A stretch of 64,000 nucleotides of DNA from an uncultured SAR86 cluster bacterium (GTDB lineage: Bacteria; Pseudomonadota; Gammaproteobacteria; Magnimaribacterales; D2472). Positions 8,877-18,128 of the stretch are shown piece by piece. Below the pieces are notes generated by a model, which did no database searches, was not told the origin of the DNA, and was given only the letters and a program-made list of their open reading frames with translations. The position numbers and the translations under genes are program-made. The stretch spans positions 260,923 to 324,922 of the forward strand of contig CACBPP010000001.1 in NCBI GenBank assembly GCA_902541175.1, in the 5' to 3' direction. How positions within the stretch are numbered: position 1 is the stretch's first letter; every line of letters starts with the position of its first letter.

Positions 8877-9578
8877 TTATTTATTTCTAGAAAATAATAT
8901 TCCAACTTCAAATAAAATCCACATAGGAATTGCTAAAAACAATTGTGAAAAAATATCAGGTGGAGTAAGTAACATGCCTACAACAAGAAATAGTATTATT
9001 AAATATGGTCTTGCCGCAATTAATGATGCCTTGGCAACAATTTTGTTATTAATTAAGAGAACTGTTGCAATAGGTATCTCAAATGCAATGCCAAATGCAA
9101 AAACAAGTTTAAATATAAAACTAAGATACTGATTTATATCTGTCATGACTTGAATTGAGTCTGGAGCCATTCCAACAAAAAACTTGAATATAATTGGACA
9201 TACTACAAAGAATGCAAAGCTTACTCCGCAAAAAAATAAAAGTATTGTTGAGATCATCAAAGGAGCAGTAAATCTCCTTTCGCTTTCATATAATCCTGGC
9301 GCAATAAACATCCATATTTGAAAAAAAAGCCAAGGCATAGAAAATAATAAAGCTACATAAAAAACTAGTTTTATTGGCGCCATAAATGGTGATGCAACCT
9401 CTGTAGCTATCATTGAGCTACTCTCAGGCAATGAAGCTAATAGAGGAGCTGCAATAAAGGAATAAATATCAGCGGCAAATGGAATTCCTAATATCGAAAG
9501 GGCAACAAAAAGAACAATTACTTTTAATAATCTTGATCTTAATTCAAGAAGATGATTTGAAATCGAATCCTTAGTCAT
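8877..9578 (-). CDS. tatC: Sec-independent protein translocase TatC
   Basis: Receptor subunit of the twin-arginine translocase, which exports folded proteins across the inner membrane. The 233 residues begin with the conserved HLLELRSRLLK segment and contain multiple transmembrane helices, the periplasmic stretch with SPFMAPIK, and ERRFTAPL. It overlaps the end of tatB by 8 nt. It is the last gene of the rsgA-ubi-tat run and has no tatD after it, unlike E. coli. Length is slightly short compared with the E. coli protein (about 258). Confidence 0.95.
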   Translation of the reverse strand: MTKDSISNHLLELRSRLLKVIVLFVALSILGIPFAADIYSFIAAPLLASLPESSSMIATEVASPFMAPIKLVFYVALLFSMPWLFFQIWMFIAPGLYESERRFTAPLMISTILLFFCGVSFAFFVVCPIIFKFFVGMAPDSIQVMTDINQYLSFIFKLVFAFGIAFEIPIATVLLINNKIVAKASLIAARPYLIILFLVVGMLLTPPDIFSQLFLAIPMWILFEVGILFSRNK

Positions 9579-9816
9579 TATCAGGCTCTTTGTTTTTTTT
9601 AAACTCTTCCATTTTTAACTCGTTAAAAACATCTTTCTTAAGTTCATCTACACCAATGTCCGCCTCAATGTCTTTTTTAAAAAGATTAAATTTATTTTCA
9701 ATTTTTTTAAAGAATTTTAATGTGGCTTTAACCACAACTGGAAGCCTATTAGGACCAATGATTATTAAACCTAATATTAGAATAATTAGAATTTCTAGAA
9801 AGCCAATCTGAAACAA
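9571..9816 (-). CDS. tatB: Sec-independent protein translocase TatB
   Basis: 81-residue partner of TatC that helps receive twin-arginine signal peptides. An N-terminal membrane helix (FLEILIILILGLIIIG) is followed by the hinge GPNRLP, which is typical of TatB, and a charged amphipathic helix. The C-terminal tail is much shorter than in E. coli TatB (about 171 residues). The start codon is TTG, 2 nt after the tatA stop, so translation is probably coupled. The glutamate early in the membrane helix and the GPxRLP hinge separate it from TatA. Confidence 0.92.
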   Translation of the reverse strand: MFQIGFLEILIILILGLIIIGPNRLPVVVKATLKFFKKIENKFNLFKKDIEADIGVDELKKDVFNELKMEEFKKNKEPDND

Positions 9817-9818
9817 TT

Positions 9819-9986
9819 TTAGTCTTCTTTTTCTTTGGAGTCTTCGTCTTTAACTGCTTTCTTAAAACCTTTTATGCTGGAGCCTAAATCTGAACCAATT
9901 GATTTAAGTTTTCCACTACCAAATATAAGAAGCACAACAACTAAAATAATTAATAACTGCCATATACTTATTCCGCCAAAACCCAT
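9819..9986 (-). CDS. tatA: Sec-independent protein translocase TatA
   Basis: Pore-forming Tat subunit of only 55 residues, found by reading the minus strand. The N-terminus [18 protein letters not shown] is a short membrane helix, followed by the family hinge FGSGKL, the conserved [14 protein letters not shown] amphipathic helix, and an acidic/lysine tail ending KEKED. An AGGAG ribosome binding site lies 5 nt before the ATG. It sits between ubiB and tatB with very short spacing, as in the E. coli ubiEJB-tatABC arrangement. E. coli TatA is 89 residues, so the tail is reduced here. Confidence 0.93.
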   Translation of the reverse strand: MGFGGISIWQLLIILVVVLLIFGSGKLKSIGSDLGSSIKGFKKAVKDEDSKEKED

Positions 9987-9994
9987 AAATACTC

Positions 9995-11476
9995 CTAATT
10001 AACTATCAACATGATAGTTATAATTACAATTATACCAATACCGAATACCCTATTAATGTTTTTTTGTTTTGATAATTGAATTTCTAATTCATTTGCTTTT
10101 AAAGCATCTGCATTTTTATTACTAGAAAAACTTCTTATTTCATCGAGCGTTTCAAAAATTATAGCTGGAATCTCTGATGCTTTAAGCAAAATATCTTCTT
10201 TATTTTCAATAATGTAATCTTTCAACTTTAATGGGCTAAATTGCTCATTTAACCAATTATCTAAGTAAGGTTCCGCAATACCCCAGAAATCAAGTTCTGG
10301 ATATATTTGTCTTCCCATACCTTCGATATGAATTAATGTTTTTTGAAGCAAAACTAAGGAGGTTTGAAGAGATAAACCATATTGTCTGGTGCTTTGGAAA
10401 AGATATAGAAGTAACTTACCAAACTCTATCTCTGACAAAGGTTTCTCAAATATGGGTTCACAACAAGCTCTTAGGGTATTTTCAAGTTCAATATTATTTG
10501 TATCCGCTTTAACCCAACCAGAGCTAATGAATAAATTAGCAAGAGCTTTATAGTTTTGTTTAAGAACAGATTGCAGCATTCTAGCCAATATATATCGCTC
10601 CTCATTCGACAATGAGCCAGTTATCGCACAATCAACTGCAATATATCCAGGATTTTCAATATTCTTTTTTGAAACAAATATATTGCCTGGATGCATATCG
10701 GCATGAAAAAAGTTATCTCTAAAAACTTGATTAAGAAATATCATTACTCCATTTTCGGCAAGAATTTTTTTATTTATTCCATATTTTTCAATTTGTTCTA
10801 TGTCTGTGCATGGGATGCCATCAATTTTTTCTAAGACCATAACATTTGAAGTTGTAAGGTCCCAATAAACTTCCGGTATGTATAATTCATTTGAGTTTAA
10901 AAAATTTTTTCTAGTCAAATTTGTATTGGAGGCCTCAAGTTTTAAATCCAACTCTTTTAATATTGTAGATTCATAATCTCGCACGACCTCATTTGGCTTT
11001 AATCTGTAACTTTCACTGTAAATATAAGAAAATATTTTTGCTGCCGATTTAAGTAATCTTAGATTTCTTTTTACTTTCTTATGTATGTTTGGCCTAAGGA
11101 CTTTTACTACAACATGATCACCATTACTTAGTGTTGCTGAGTGAACTTGCGCTAGAGATGCTGCTGCTAAGGGTTTTTCATCAAATGATTCAAAAATATT
11201 TTCTATTGAATCTCCTAACTCAGATTCAACTATTTTCTTAAGTGTCTCAACATTAAATGGCTTACAACTATCAGTAAGACTTTCTAAATCTTTTGCAGTT
11301 TCAACATCAAGAATATCTGTTCTTGTAGATAAAAGTTGACCAAATTTTGTAAATATTGGTCCCAATGATTCTAAGTAGCTAGCTAGTTTTACTCCATTAG
11401 GTTCATAGAATATTCCTTTTTGAATACCAAAAAATAACATTCTAAATAACTCATATATTACGATAATAAAATTCAT
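9995..11476 (-). CDS. ubiB: Ubiquinone biosynthesis accessory kinase-like protein UbiB
   Basis: Member of the ABC1/ADCK/UbiB atypical kinase family, membrane-bound and needed for ubiquinone synthesis, probably by moving or exposing prenylated intermediates. The 493 residues show the family's KxGQ motif in [13 protein letters not shown] near residue 45, an alanine-rich loop ([13 protein letters not shown]) in place of a normal P-loop, the catalytic-like [10 protein letters not shown], and the metal motif [11 protein letters not shown]-terminal hydrophobic segment ([13 protein letters not shown]) anchors it to the membrane. Its start overlaps the ubiJ stop by 4 nt. Confidence 0.95.
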   Translation of the reverse strand: MNFIIVIYELFRMLFFGIQKGIFYEPNGVKLASYLESLGPIFTKFGQLLSTRTDILDVETAKDLESLTDSCKPFNVETLKKIVESELGDSIENIFESFDEKPLAAASLAQVHSATLSNGDHVVVKVLRPNIHKKVKRNLRLLKSAAKIFSYIYSESYRLKPNEVVRDYESTILKELDLKLEASNTNLTRKNFLNSNELYIPEVYWDLTTSNVMVLEKIDGIPCTDIEQIEKYGINKKILAENGVMIFLNQVFRDNFFHADMHPGNIFVSKKNIENPGYIAVDCAITGSLSNEERYILARMLQSVLKQNYKALANLFISSGWVKADTNNIELENTLRACCEPIFEKPLSEIEFGKLLLYLFQSTRQYGLSLQTSLVLLQKTLIHIEGMGRQIYPELDFWGIAEPYLDNWLNEQFSPLKLKDYIIENKEDILLKASEIPAIIFETLDEIRSFSSNKNADALKANELEIQLSKQKNINRVFGIGIIVIITIMLIVN

Positions 11477-11970
11477 ATACCTTTAATGGCTTCTAACCTA
11501 TCAAGTTTAATAGAAATTTCTCTTAGTCGCTTGCGAATATTTTCATATTCAATATCTGAGTCATTATCAGAGGACTTAAAAAGTTTCAAAACAGAGTATG
11601 CAAAAACAGCTGACGTGTTTCCAAAGTATTTATCAATTAAATAAATAATATCAATATTTGATTTAAGAATAATATTTACAAAAACAATAGCTAGTTCGGA
11701 GTTTCCAAAAATGAGATTTTTATTTAATTTCTTAGAAACTAGTGAATTTAATAATTCAATTAAAGATCCTCTAATTTCAAATTGAGGATTATTTTTTCCA
11801 AAAGATATTTCAGAATCTTTATCATCAATTTTAATGTAGATATTTTTATGCCCTTTTATATTTATACAAAATTTTAGTGGCGAAATTTCTTCAAGAGATT
11901 TTCTAAGATTAGGAGATGACTCCTCAAGATCTTCTAGAAGTCTAATAAATAATTTATTTATATCAATCAT
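11473..11970 (-). CDS. ubiJ: Ubiquinone biosynthesis accessory factor UbiJ (SCP2-like)
   Basis: Lipid-binding SCP2-type protein that organises the soluble Ubi enzyme complex. Sequence similarity alone is weak in this family; the call rests on an SCP2-like region (for example FCINIKGHKNIYIKI and IRGSLIELLNSL), a C-terminal coiled-coil-like tail, and its position between ubiE and ubiB, as in E. coli. The start at 11970 (MIDINKL) is preferred to the longer in-frame start at 12000, because it overlaps the ubiE stop by only 8 nt and matches the coupling seen throughout this operon. The resulting 165 residues are somewhat shorter than E. coli UbiJ (201). Confidence 0.82.
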   Translation of the reverse strand: MIDINKLFIRLLEDLEESSPNLRKSLEEISPLKFCINIKGHKNIYIKIDDKDSEISFGKNNPQFEIRGSLIELLNSLVSKKLNKNLIFGNSELAIVFVNIILKSNIDIIYLIDKYFGNTSAVFAYSVLKLFKSSDNDSDIEYENIRKRLREISIKLDRLEAIKGI

Positions 11971-12712
11971 TGTAAGCAATATGTATAGCCACAACTCCAT
12001 TTAAAATATTAAAGAATCTACATTCCTTAAAACCGCTTTGTAAGATCATCTTTTTAAGAGATTCCTGATCTGGATGCATTCTTATAGATTCAGCAAGGTA
12101 TTTATAGCTTTCAGAATCATTTGCAAGAATAGATCCAAGCTTAGGAAGTATGTTAAAAGAATACCAGTCATATAACCTTGAAAACATTGGATTAATTGGC
12201 TTTGAGAATTCTAAAACCAGAAGCCTAGCATTTTTTGACAAACATCTCTTCATTTCAGAAAGACCTTTTTGTTTATCTGTGAAGTTTCTTAGACCAAAAC
12301 CAACCGTTATTAGGTCAAATGAAGAATCTTTGAAGGGCAAGCTTTCACCACTTAGCTGACAAAAAGAACAATTTGAGTTGAAGCTTTCATCAATTGCTCT
12401 ATTTCTTCCCTCATCAAGCATTTCATAATTTATGTCACTCATAAAAATTTTTGTATTTGGATATTCTTTTGATATTAACTTAGCAATATCTCCTGTCCCA
12501 CTTGCTATATCTAAAATGACATCTTTTTCACCAACAGCGGCTAGCTCAACTAAGATTTTTTTCCATAGTCTGTGCATGCCAAAAGACATTGCATCATTCA
12601 TAATGTCGTAGTTTTTTGCTACTGAGGTAAAAACCTCTCCAACGTATTTACTCTTGTCAGCTTCGTTAACTTCCTGATAGCCAAAATGTGTCTTTTTGTT
12701 TTTGTTACCCAT
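11963..12712 (-). CDS. ubiE: Ubiquinone/menaquinone C-methyltransferase
   Basis: SAM-dependent C-methyltransferase acting on the benzoquinol ring in ubiquinone synthesis. The 249 residues contain the N-terminal VGEVFTSVAKNYDIMND, the SAM-binding motif VILDIASGTGDIAKL, and LITVGFGLRNFTD, all typical of UbiE. It overlaps the rsgA end by 8 nt and the ubiJ start by 8 nt, so the operon is tightly coupled. The methyl donor is the product of metK in this window. Confidence 0.96.
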   Translation of the reverse strand: MGNKNKKTHFGYQEVNEADKSKYVGEVFTSVAKNYDIMNDAMSFGMHRLWKKILVELAAVGEKDVILDIASGTGDIAKLISKEYPNTKIFMSDINYEMLDEGRNRAIDESFNSNCSFCQLSGESLPFKDSSFDLITVGFGLRNFTDKQKGLSEMKRCLSKNARLLVLEFSKPINPMFSRLYDWYSFNILPKLGSILANDSESYKYLAESIRMHPDQESLKKMILQSGFKECRFFNILNGVVAIHIAYND

Positions 12713-13565
12713 TATCTCTAAATTTTATGAAGTTATTGTATCTACTTTGATTAATTTGACCATTCGCCAGACCTTCAATGACAAAGCAGCCTTTGTTATT
12801 AATATGATTACAATTTGTAAATTTGCAACCTTTAGATGCTTCAAGAATTTCCTCAAAACCACTAATAATATGATCTTTACTATAATTTTTTATTTCAATA
12901 TCTCTCATTCCAGGTGAATCTATTATTTTTGTATTATTTTGCAATTCATATAATGATGATATTGAAGTTGTATGAACTCCTTGCTCATTAGACAAAGAAT
13001 TTGTTTTAAGTTTTTTTCCAATAAGCTTAGATGATAGTGTTGATTTGCCTGCACCAGAATTACCAACAAAAAGAACAGATTTTTGTTTTAAAAAATCTAT
13101 GAGCTCTTTAAGATTATCACCATGCTTTGCAGAGCAATCAATAGTACTTATGCCTAAGCTTTTATAGATATCAAGCTTAATTTTATATTCATTATCAGAT
13201 TCAATATCGATTTTATTATTAATAATGAAAGGCTCTATATTTGATAGTTTTGATTTTAATATCCATTTATCTATAAATTCTGAAGAAGTTTTTGGTTTTG
13301 GCGTAACTATTATTCCTACATGACTTATGTTTGCTGCAAAAAGCTTTGTCCTGCTACCATCTGATTTAGAAAGTTTAGTTTTTCTTTCTTGGATGCTAAG
13401 AATTTTTCCGTTTAGCTTCTTGCTATCTTGAATAATTTCTAGCTCAACAAAGTCACCAACAACAACGTTTTTTATTGCTAAGCATGAGAATTCACCAAAT
13501 TTTGTCTTAACCAAACAGCTATTTGAATAAAATTCTACAATCTGTCCAGTTTGAACTTTTTTCAT
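12705..13565 (-). CDS. rsgA: Ribosome small-subunit biogenesis GTPase RsgA
   Basis: Circularly permuted GTPase that checks late maturation of the 30S subunit. An N-terminal OB-fold region starts MKKVQTGQIVEF. The G-motifs come in permuted order: G4 NNKID, then G1 GNSGAGKST, then G3 DSPG. A C-terminal zinc knuckle with CKFTNCNH and a later Cys follows. The start at 13565 is preferred because the longer in-frame extension to 13625 would run through the promoter space and into orn; the trimmed length is 286 residues. The divergent rsgA/orn pair is conserved in gammaproteobacteria, but here rsgA also leads the ubi-tat operon. Confidence 0.94.
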   Translation of the reverse strand: MKKVQTGQIVEFYSNSCLVKTKFGEFSCLAIKNVVVGDFVELEIIQDSKKLNGKILSIQERKTKLSKSDGSRTKLFAANISHVGIIVTPKPKTSSEFIDKWILKSKLSNIEPFIINNKIDIESDNEYKIKLDIYKSLGISTIDCSAKHGDNLKELIDFLKQKSVLFVGNSGAGKSTLSSKLIGKKLKTNSLSNEQGVHTTSISSLYELQNNTKIIDSPGMRDIEIKNYSKDHIISGFEEILEASKGCKFTNCNHINNKGCFVIEGLANGQINQSRYNNFIKFRDNG

Positions 13566-13606
13566 AATAGGAACAAAATACACTAAAGAGGCGATTATAA
13601 AAAGAT

Positions 13607-14155
13607 ATGAAAACTTTACAATCAAGAGATAATTTAGTCTGGATTGATCTAGAAATGACTGGTTTAGATCCAGATAAAGAAAAAATTATCGAAATAGCTA
13701 CTCTAATAACTGATTCCAGTCTAAATATTATTGCAGAGGGCCCTAATTTAATCATTTCGCAACCTAAAGAAATTCTTAATTCTATGGATGAATGGAATCA
13801 AAATCAGCACGGATCGTCTGGTTTAACAGATGAGGTCTTAAAAAGTAACGTAACAGAACAAATTGCAGAAATTGAAACCTTAGAGTTTATTTCAAAATAT
13901 GTAGGAGAAAATATGTCACCTATGTGTGGAAATACTGTTTCTCATGATAGACGCTTTTTATCAAAGTACATGCCAAGATTAGAGGCGTACTTTAATTATA
14001 GACATATTGATGTCTCGTCTTTCAAGGAAGTTGCTGTACGCTGGATGAATGAAGCCCAAATTTATGAAAAAAAAGGATCTCATAGAGCTCTTGGAGATAT
14101 TAAAGAGTCTGTAGAAGAACTTAGATTTTATAAAAAACTATTTATGCCAGAATAA
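13607..14155 (+). CDS. orn: Oligoribonuclease
   Basis: 3'-5' exoribonuclease that degrades the shortest RNA fragments, including pGpG from cyclic di-GMP turnover. The 182 residues show the DEDD-family residues: WIDLEMTGLD (D and E), GNTVSHDRRFL (D), and the final HRALGDIKES (H and D). It is divergent from rsgA with about 41 nt between starts. A TATAAA sequence 5 nt before the ATG and a distant GAGG leave open whether the message has any 5' leader. Confidence 0.97.
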   Translation: MKTLQSRDNLVWIDLEMTGLDPDKEKIIEIATLITDSSLNIIAEGPNLIISQPKEILNSMDEWNQNQHGSSGLTDEVLKSNVTEQIAEIETLEFISKYVGENMSPMCGNTVSHDRRFLSKYMPRLEAYFNYRHIDVSSFKEVAVRWMNEAQIYEKKGSHRALGDIKESVEELRFYKKLFMPE

Positions 14156-14156
14156 T

Positions 14157-14483
14157 TTATTCTTTTTTGTTAGAGGGTTGGATGTTTAAAGGAAAAGGAC
14201 TTACTTGACCTTTATTCTCTTTTATTTTTGCCTCGCCAGTTTCGTTAACTTCATCAATTCTCACAATAGAATTGATAGGTATATAACTTCTCTCAACCAG
14301 TGAAAATTCATTTTTTAATTTTTCTGAACTTGGATCAACTACTAGCTGTTTATCTTTATTGAAGATATACTCTTCCACCTCGATAAAACCGTACATATCA
14401 CTTTGGTAAATTTGTTTAGCAAAAACTTCATAAATTTCACCAAGCTGTATGAAAATTATCTTGTAAACATTTTTTGTTTTCAT
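14157..14483 (-). CDS. DUF1820 family protein
   Basis: 108-residue small protein of unknown function that I recognise as the DUF1820 family of gammaproteobacteria, from the pattern YKIIFIQLGEIYEV, VYQSDMYGFIEVEE-like core and ERSYIPINSIVRIDEV. No signal peptide or membrane segment is visible. It converges on orn with a single base between stop codons. It is divergent from miaB with 59 nt between starts, and a perfect TATAAT lies 8 nt before its ATG. Confidence 0.82.
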   Translation of the reverse strand: MKTKNVYKIIFIQLGEIYEVFAKQIYQSDMYGFIEVEEYIFNKDKQLVVDPSSEKLKNEFSLVERSYIPINSIVRIDEVNETGEAKIKENKGQVSPFPLNIQPSNKKE

Positions 14484-14491
14484 AATACTTA

Positions 14492-14497
14492 ATTATA
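14492..14497 (-). promoter_or_regulatory. -10 box (TATAAT) of the DUF1820 gene
   Basis: Perfect TATAAT on the minus strand, 8 nt before the ATG at 14483. Normal start-site spacing puts transcription at or within about two bases of the start codon. No Shine-Dalgarno lies between. The -35 element is weak. Confidence 0.5.
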
Positions 14498-14542
14498 TGG
14501 GAATAATGTTTGATAATTAAAGCTATAGAAAGTTAATTAAAT

Positions 14543-15868
14543 ATGACAAAAAAATTATTTATAAAAACACATGGTTGTCAGATGAATGAATATGATTCTG
14601 CAAAAATGTTTGATCTTTTAGAAGAAAAAGAAAACTTTGAATTAGCAGAAAATGAAGAGGAAGCAGATCTTTTAATCCTTAACACCTGTTCGATAAGGGA
14701 AAAAGCACAAGAAAAGGTATTTCATCAAATTGGAAGATGGCGAAAAATAAAAGATAAAAATCCTGATTTGAAAATTGCTATAGGAGGATGTGTTGCATCA
14801 CAAGAAGGTGAAAATATAATCAAAAGAGCTCCTGCAGTAGATATCGTATTTGGACCTCAGACACTCCACAAATTACCAGAGCTATATGAAAATAAAAATA
14901 AAACAAACATTAATCAAGTTGATATTTCATTTCCAAAATTAGAAAAATTTAATCATATTCCTGTGCATGGAACTGGCGAACCCTCAGCGTTTGTTTCAAT
15001 CATTGAGGGCTGCAATAAATATTGTTCTTTTTGTGTTGTTCCAAAAACAAGAGGTCATGAGGTATCAAGAACAATTGAAGATATTTTGAATGAGATATCT
15101 GCACTTGCAGAAAATGGAACTAGAGAGATTCATTTATTGGGCCAAAATGTAAATAATTTCAAAGGCACCTATAAAGGTGAAAAATCTTCTTTAGCTAAAT
15201 TGATTGAGTTAACAGCAAAAATAGAAAATATTGAAAGGATAAGGTATACAACAAGCCATCCACATGAATTTAAAGATGATCTTGTTGAAGTTTACGATAA
15301 GGTACCAGAGCTTGTAAGTCATGTTCATCTTCCTGTACAAAGTGGTTCAGATAGAATATTAAAATTAATGAGAAGACGTTATAACGTAGAAAAATACCTT
15401 AATCTTATTGAAAAAATTCGTAATGTTCGACCTGACATGAGTTTTTCTTCAGATTTTATTGTTGGCTTTCCCGGTGAGACAAATGATGATTTCATGGGGA
15501 CCATGAATGTAATTAATGAAGTAAGGTTTGATGAGTCATTTAGTTTTATATATAGTCCCAGACCAAATACAACTGCATCAGACATGGAAGATGATGTGAC
15601 TCAAGAAGAAAAAAAAGAAAGATTAAATATTCTTCAAGAGAGACTAAACCAACTTTCATTTGGATTTAGCAGAAAGAAGGTTGGCACATTGCAAAACTGC
15701 TTAGTCTATGGGCAGTCAAAAAGAGATCCAGGACAATTACAAGGAAGAACTATATGTAATCGAGTTGTTAATTTTCCATCAAATGATATTGATTTAGTTG
15801 GACAAATCATTAATATTCAAATTAATGAAGCACTGCCAAATTGTTTAAGAGGTAATTTACAAAATTAA
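14543..15868 (+). CDS. miaB: tRNA-2-methylthio-N6-dimethylallyladenosine synthase
   Basis: Radical-SAM methylthiotransferase that modifies A37 of tRNAs reading UNN codons. The 441 residues contain the N-terminal MTTase cysteines ([31 protein letters not shown]) for one iron-sulfur cluster and the radical-SAM [11 protein letters not shown] motif for the other, then a C-terminal TRAM region. It is the first gene of the miaB-phoH-ybeY-corC-lnt run, whose order is conserved in gammaproteobacteria. Confidence 0.97.
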   Translation: MTKKLFIKTHGCQMNEYDSAKMFDLLEEKENFELAENEEEADLLILNTCSIREKAQEKVFHQIGRWRKIKDKNPDLKIAIGGCVASQEGENIIKRAPAVDIVFGPQTLHKLPELYENKNKTNINQVDISFPKLEKFNHIPVHGTGEPSAFVSIIEGCNKYCSFCVVPKTRGHEVSRTIEDILNEISALAENGTREIHLLGQNVNNFKGTYKGEKSSLAKLIELTAKIENIERIRYTTSHPHEFKDDLVEVYDKVPELVSHVHLPVQSGSDRILKLMRRRYNVEKYLNLIEKIRNVRPDMSFSSDFIVGFPGETNDDFMGTMNVINEVRFDESFSFIYSPRPNTTASDMEDDVTQEEKKERLNILQERLNQLSFGFSRKKVGTLQNCLVYGQSKRDPGQLQGRTICNRVVNFPSNDIDLVGQIINIQINEALPNCLRGNLQN

Positions 15869-16824
15869 TGTCAACTGATTCATCTTTAACTAGTCTAGAA
15901 TTACAACCCTCAGATGCAAATGTTATGGTTAGGTTCGTTGGCGAACTTAATGAAAATCTTAAATTTGTAGAAAAGACATTTAATGTAAAGATTTTTCAAA
16001 ATGGCAATAATCTTAAAATTAAAGGAAACAAAAAAGATGTTGATCTTTCCGTAGATGCTTTAAGAAAGTTATACGAAGCAGCAGGCCAAGGAATTGAGAT
16101 TAATAGCGAAACACTAAATTTGTGCATACAAGAGTCAGATAAAAACATGACTAATGTTATTAAAATCAAAACACCTAAAAAAAGTGTCATGCCAAGAGGA
16201 AAAAATCAGAAAACTTATATTGAAAATATTTCAAATAATGAGATTAACTTTGGAATTGGTCCCGCTGGAACTGGAAAAACATACCTGGCTGTTGCACTAG
16301 CAGTTGATCATCTTTTAAATGAAAAAGTAGATAGAATTATTTTAATAAGGCCTGCAGTAGAAGCTGGTGAAAAACTTGGGTTTTTACCAGGAGATTTATC
16401 TCAAAAAGTTGATCCATATCTTCGCCCTCTTTACGATGCTTTATATGAGATGCTCGGAGTTGAAAAAACTGAAAAACTACTTGAAAGAGGTATAGTTGAA
16501 ATAGCTCCTTTAGCATATATGAGAGGAAGGACACTAAATAACTCATTTATAATTGTCGATGAAAGCCAAAATACGACAAAAGAACAAATGAAGATGGTTT
16601 TAACTAGAATGGGCTTTGGTTCTTATCTTGTAATTAATGGAGATTTAACTCAAATAGATCTTCCAAAAAATATTAAATCAGGCTTGTCAGATGCTATAGA
16701 AGTTCTTAAAGATACTGATGGCATAGGCTTTACTAACTTTTCGTCATCAGATGTTGTGAGGCATCCTCTAGTTAAAAAAATTATTGATGCTTATAAATAT
16801 TTTGAGGACAAGTTAGGTTTATAG
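15868..16824 (+). CDS. ybeZ: PhoH-family ATPase (YbeZ)
   Basis: Cytoplasmic PhoH-like NTPase associated with the YbeY endoribonuclease and ribosome/RNA quality control. The 318 residues have an N-terminal nucleic-acid-binding-like region, the Walker A motif GPAGTGKTYLA near residue 132, and a Walker B motif IIVDESQN. Its ATG shares one base with the miaB stop. It directly precedes ybeY, as in other gammaproteobacteria. Confidence 0.95.
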   Translation: MSTDSSLTSLELQPSDANVMVRFVGELNENLKFVEKTFNVKIFQNGNNLKIKGNKKDVDLSVDALRKLYEAAGQGIEINSETLNLCIQESDKNMTNVIKIKTPKKSVMPRGKNQKTYIENISNNEINFGIGPAGTGKTYLAVALAVDHLLNEKVDRIILIRPAVEAGEKLGFLPGDLSQKVDPYLRPLYDALYEMLGVEKTEKLLERGIVEIAPLAYMRGRTLNNSFIIVDESQNTTKEQMKMVLTRMGFGSYLVINGDLTQIDLPKNIKSGLSDAIEVLKDTDGIGFTNFSSSDVVRHPLVKKIIDAYKYFEDKLGL

Positions 16825-17271
16825 GTGAGTCTCAATATTTTAACATCAGGTGATTTTTCAATTTCAACTCAACTTGAGAATAAACTTAATATGGCCTTTT
16901 CATTAATTTGTGAGGAAGAAAAGCTCTCCAACTGTTCTGTGAATTTAAAAATTTTAAACAATAATGAAATACAAGAACTAAACAACAAGTACAGAAAGAA
17001 AAACTCACCCACAAATGTACTATCTTTTACAAATGAAGATATCTCAAAGCCAATCACAGGAGATTTGGGTGATATTGCAATAAGTTATCAATATTTAGAA
17101 GATGAATCTCGTCAACAAAATAAAAAATTTGATGATCATTTAATTCACATGTTAATTCATGGCGTATATCATATATTAGGGTTTGACCATGAAAATAATG
17201 AAATGGCAGCTCAAATGGAAAATAAAGAGATAAAATTGCTGAAAAAAATAAATATCGACAATCCATATTAA
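16825..17271 (+). CDS. ybeY: Endoribonuclease / rRNA maturation factor YbeY
   Basis: Zinc-dependent single-strand endoribonuclease that acts in 16S rRNA 3'-end maturation and ribosome quality control. The 148 residues end with the metal motif HGVYHILGFDH (three histidines). The start is a GTG immediately after the phoH stop codon, so translation is coupled. The N-terminal half is divergent, as is usual in the family. Confidence 0.95.
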   Translation: MSLNILTSGDFSISTQLENKLNMAFSLICEEEKLSNCSVNLKILNNNEIQELNNKYRKKNSPTNVLSFTNEDISKPITGDLGDIAISYQYLEDESRQQNKKFDDHLIHMLIHGVYHILGFDHENNEMAAQMENKEIKLLKKINIDNPY

Positions 17272-18128
17272 TGAACGAAAAAATAAATCAAGAAGATAAT
17301 AAGCCTCCGTCGGGGATTATTAATAAATTAAAAAAATATTTTAGAAATCCATTTTTCATAAAAACTCAAAGCGTATCAGAAGTAACTGAGTTTCTAAAAG
17401 ACGCCGTTGACCAAAAAATTATTGATAAAGAGGCGGAATCAATTGCCAGTAAAGCAATTCGTTTAGGAGATATCACTGTAAAAGAGATAATGATTCCAAA
17501 AGTTGATATGGTAACAATACAAGTTAAAGACGATACTAACGAAATTATCAAAAGGATAATTGAATCAGGCCACTCTAGATATCCAGTCTTGGGTGAGGAA
17601 AGAAATGAGGTAGCTGGTATCTTATTAGCTAAGGATATCTTACCAAAACTATTTAAAGGTACTGCCGATTTTGATATTAATGAGATGCTTAGAGATCCAA
17701 ATGTTGTTCCTGAAACCAAAAAGGCTGATTCACTTCTAGAAGAATTTAAACAAGATAGATCTCATTTAGCAGTAGTTATAGATGAATATGGAGAAATATG
17801 TGGACTTATTACAATTGAAGATATTCTTGAAGAATTAGTTGGAGAGATTGAAGATGAACATGACATCGAAGAGCAAGAAATAATAGAAGTTTCAACTAAT
17901 AAATATAATGTAGATGCAAAAATTGAAATAGAAGAGTTTGTTAGTTTCTTTGAACTTGAACTAGATCCACTTACTATTGATGCCGAAACTTTGGGAGGCT
18001 TATTTATTTCTGAATTTGGAGTGTTACCAAAGATTGGCGATAAAATTAAATTAGAGAATATCTCAATAAAAGTTTCAGACACAAATAATAGAAGAATAAA
18101 GAAGTTTATTGTTTCAATAAATAAATGA
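17271..18128 (+). CDS. corC: CorC-type CBS-domain protein (YbeX)
   Basis: 285-residue cytosolic protein with two CBS domains and a C-terminal CorC_HlyC transporter-associated domain. EIMIPKVDMVTI opens the first CBS unit, HSRYPVLGEE lies within it, and the second ends with GLITIEDILEELVGEI. Family members are linked to magnesium and cobalt efflux and, in E. coli, to ribosome and outer-membrane phenotypes. Its first base is the last base of the ybeY stop. Unlike membrane-bound HlyC/CorC proteins, it lacks an N-terminal DUF21 membrane domain. Confidence 0.93.
   Translation: MNEKINQEDNKPPSGIINKLKKYFRNPFFIKTQSVSEVTEFLKDAVDQKIIDKEAESIASKAIRLGDITVKEIMIPKVDMVTIQVKDDTNEIIKRIIESGHSRYPVLGEERNEVAGILLAKDILPKLFKGTADFDINEMLRDPNVVPETKKADSLLEEFKQDRSHLAVVIDEYGEICGLITIEDILEELVGEIEDEHDIEEQEIIEVSTNKYNVDAKIEIEEFVSFFELELDPLTIDAETLGGLFISEFGVLPKIGDKIKLENISIKVSDTNNRRIKKFIVSINK

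Noticed and set aside
11971-12000. Longer N-terminus of UbiJ
   Set aside because: It would overlap ubiE by 38 nt; MIDINKL at 11970 gives the same 8-nt overlap seen elsewhere in the operon.
13566-13625. Longer N-terminus of RsgA
   Set aside because: The extra hydrophobic residues do not belong to the RsgA family, and the region would overlap orn; the ATG at 13565 fits the OB-fold start.
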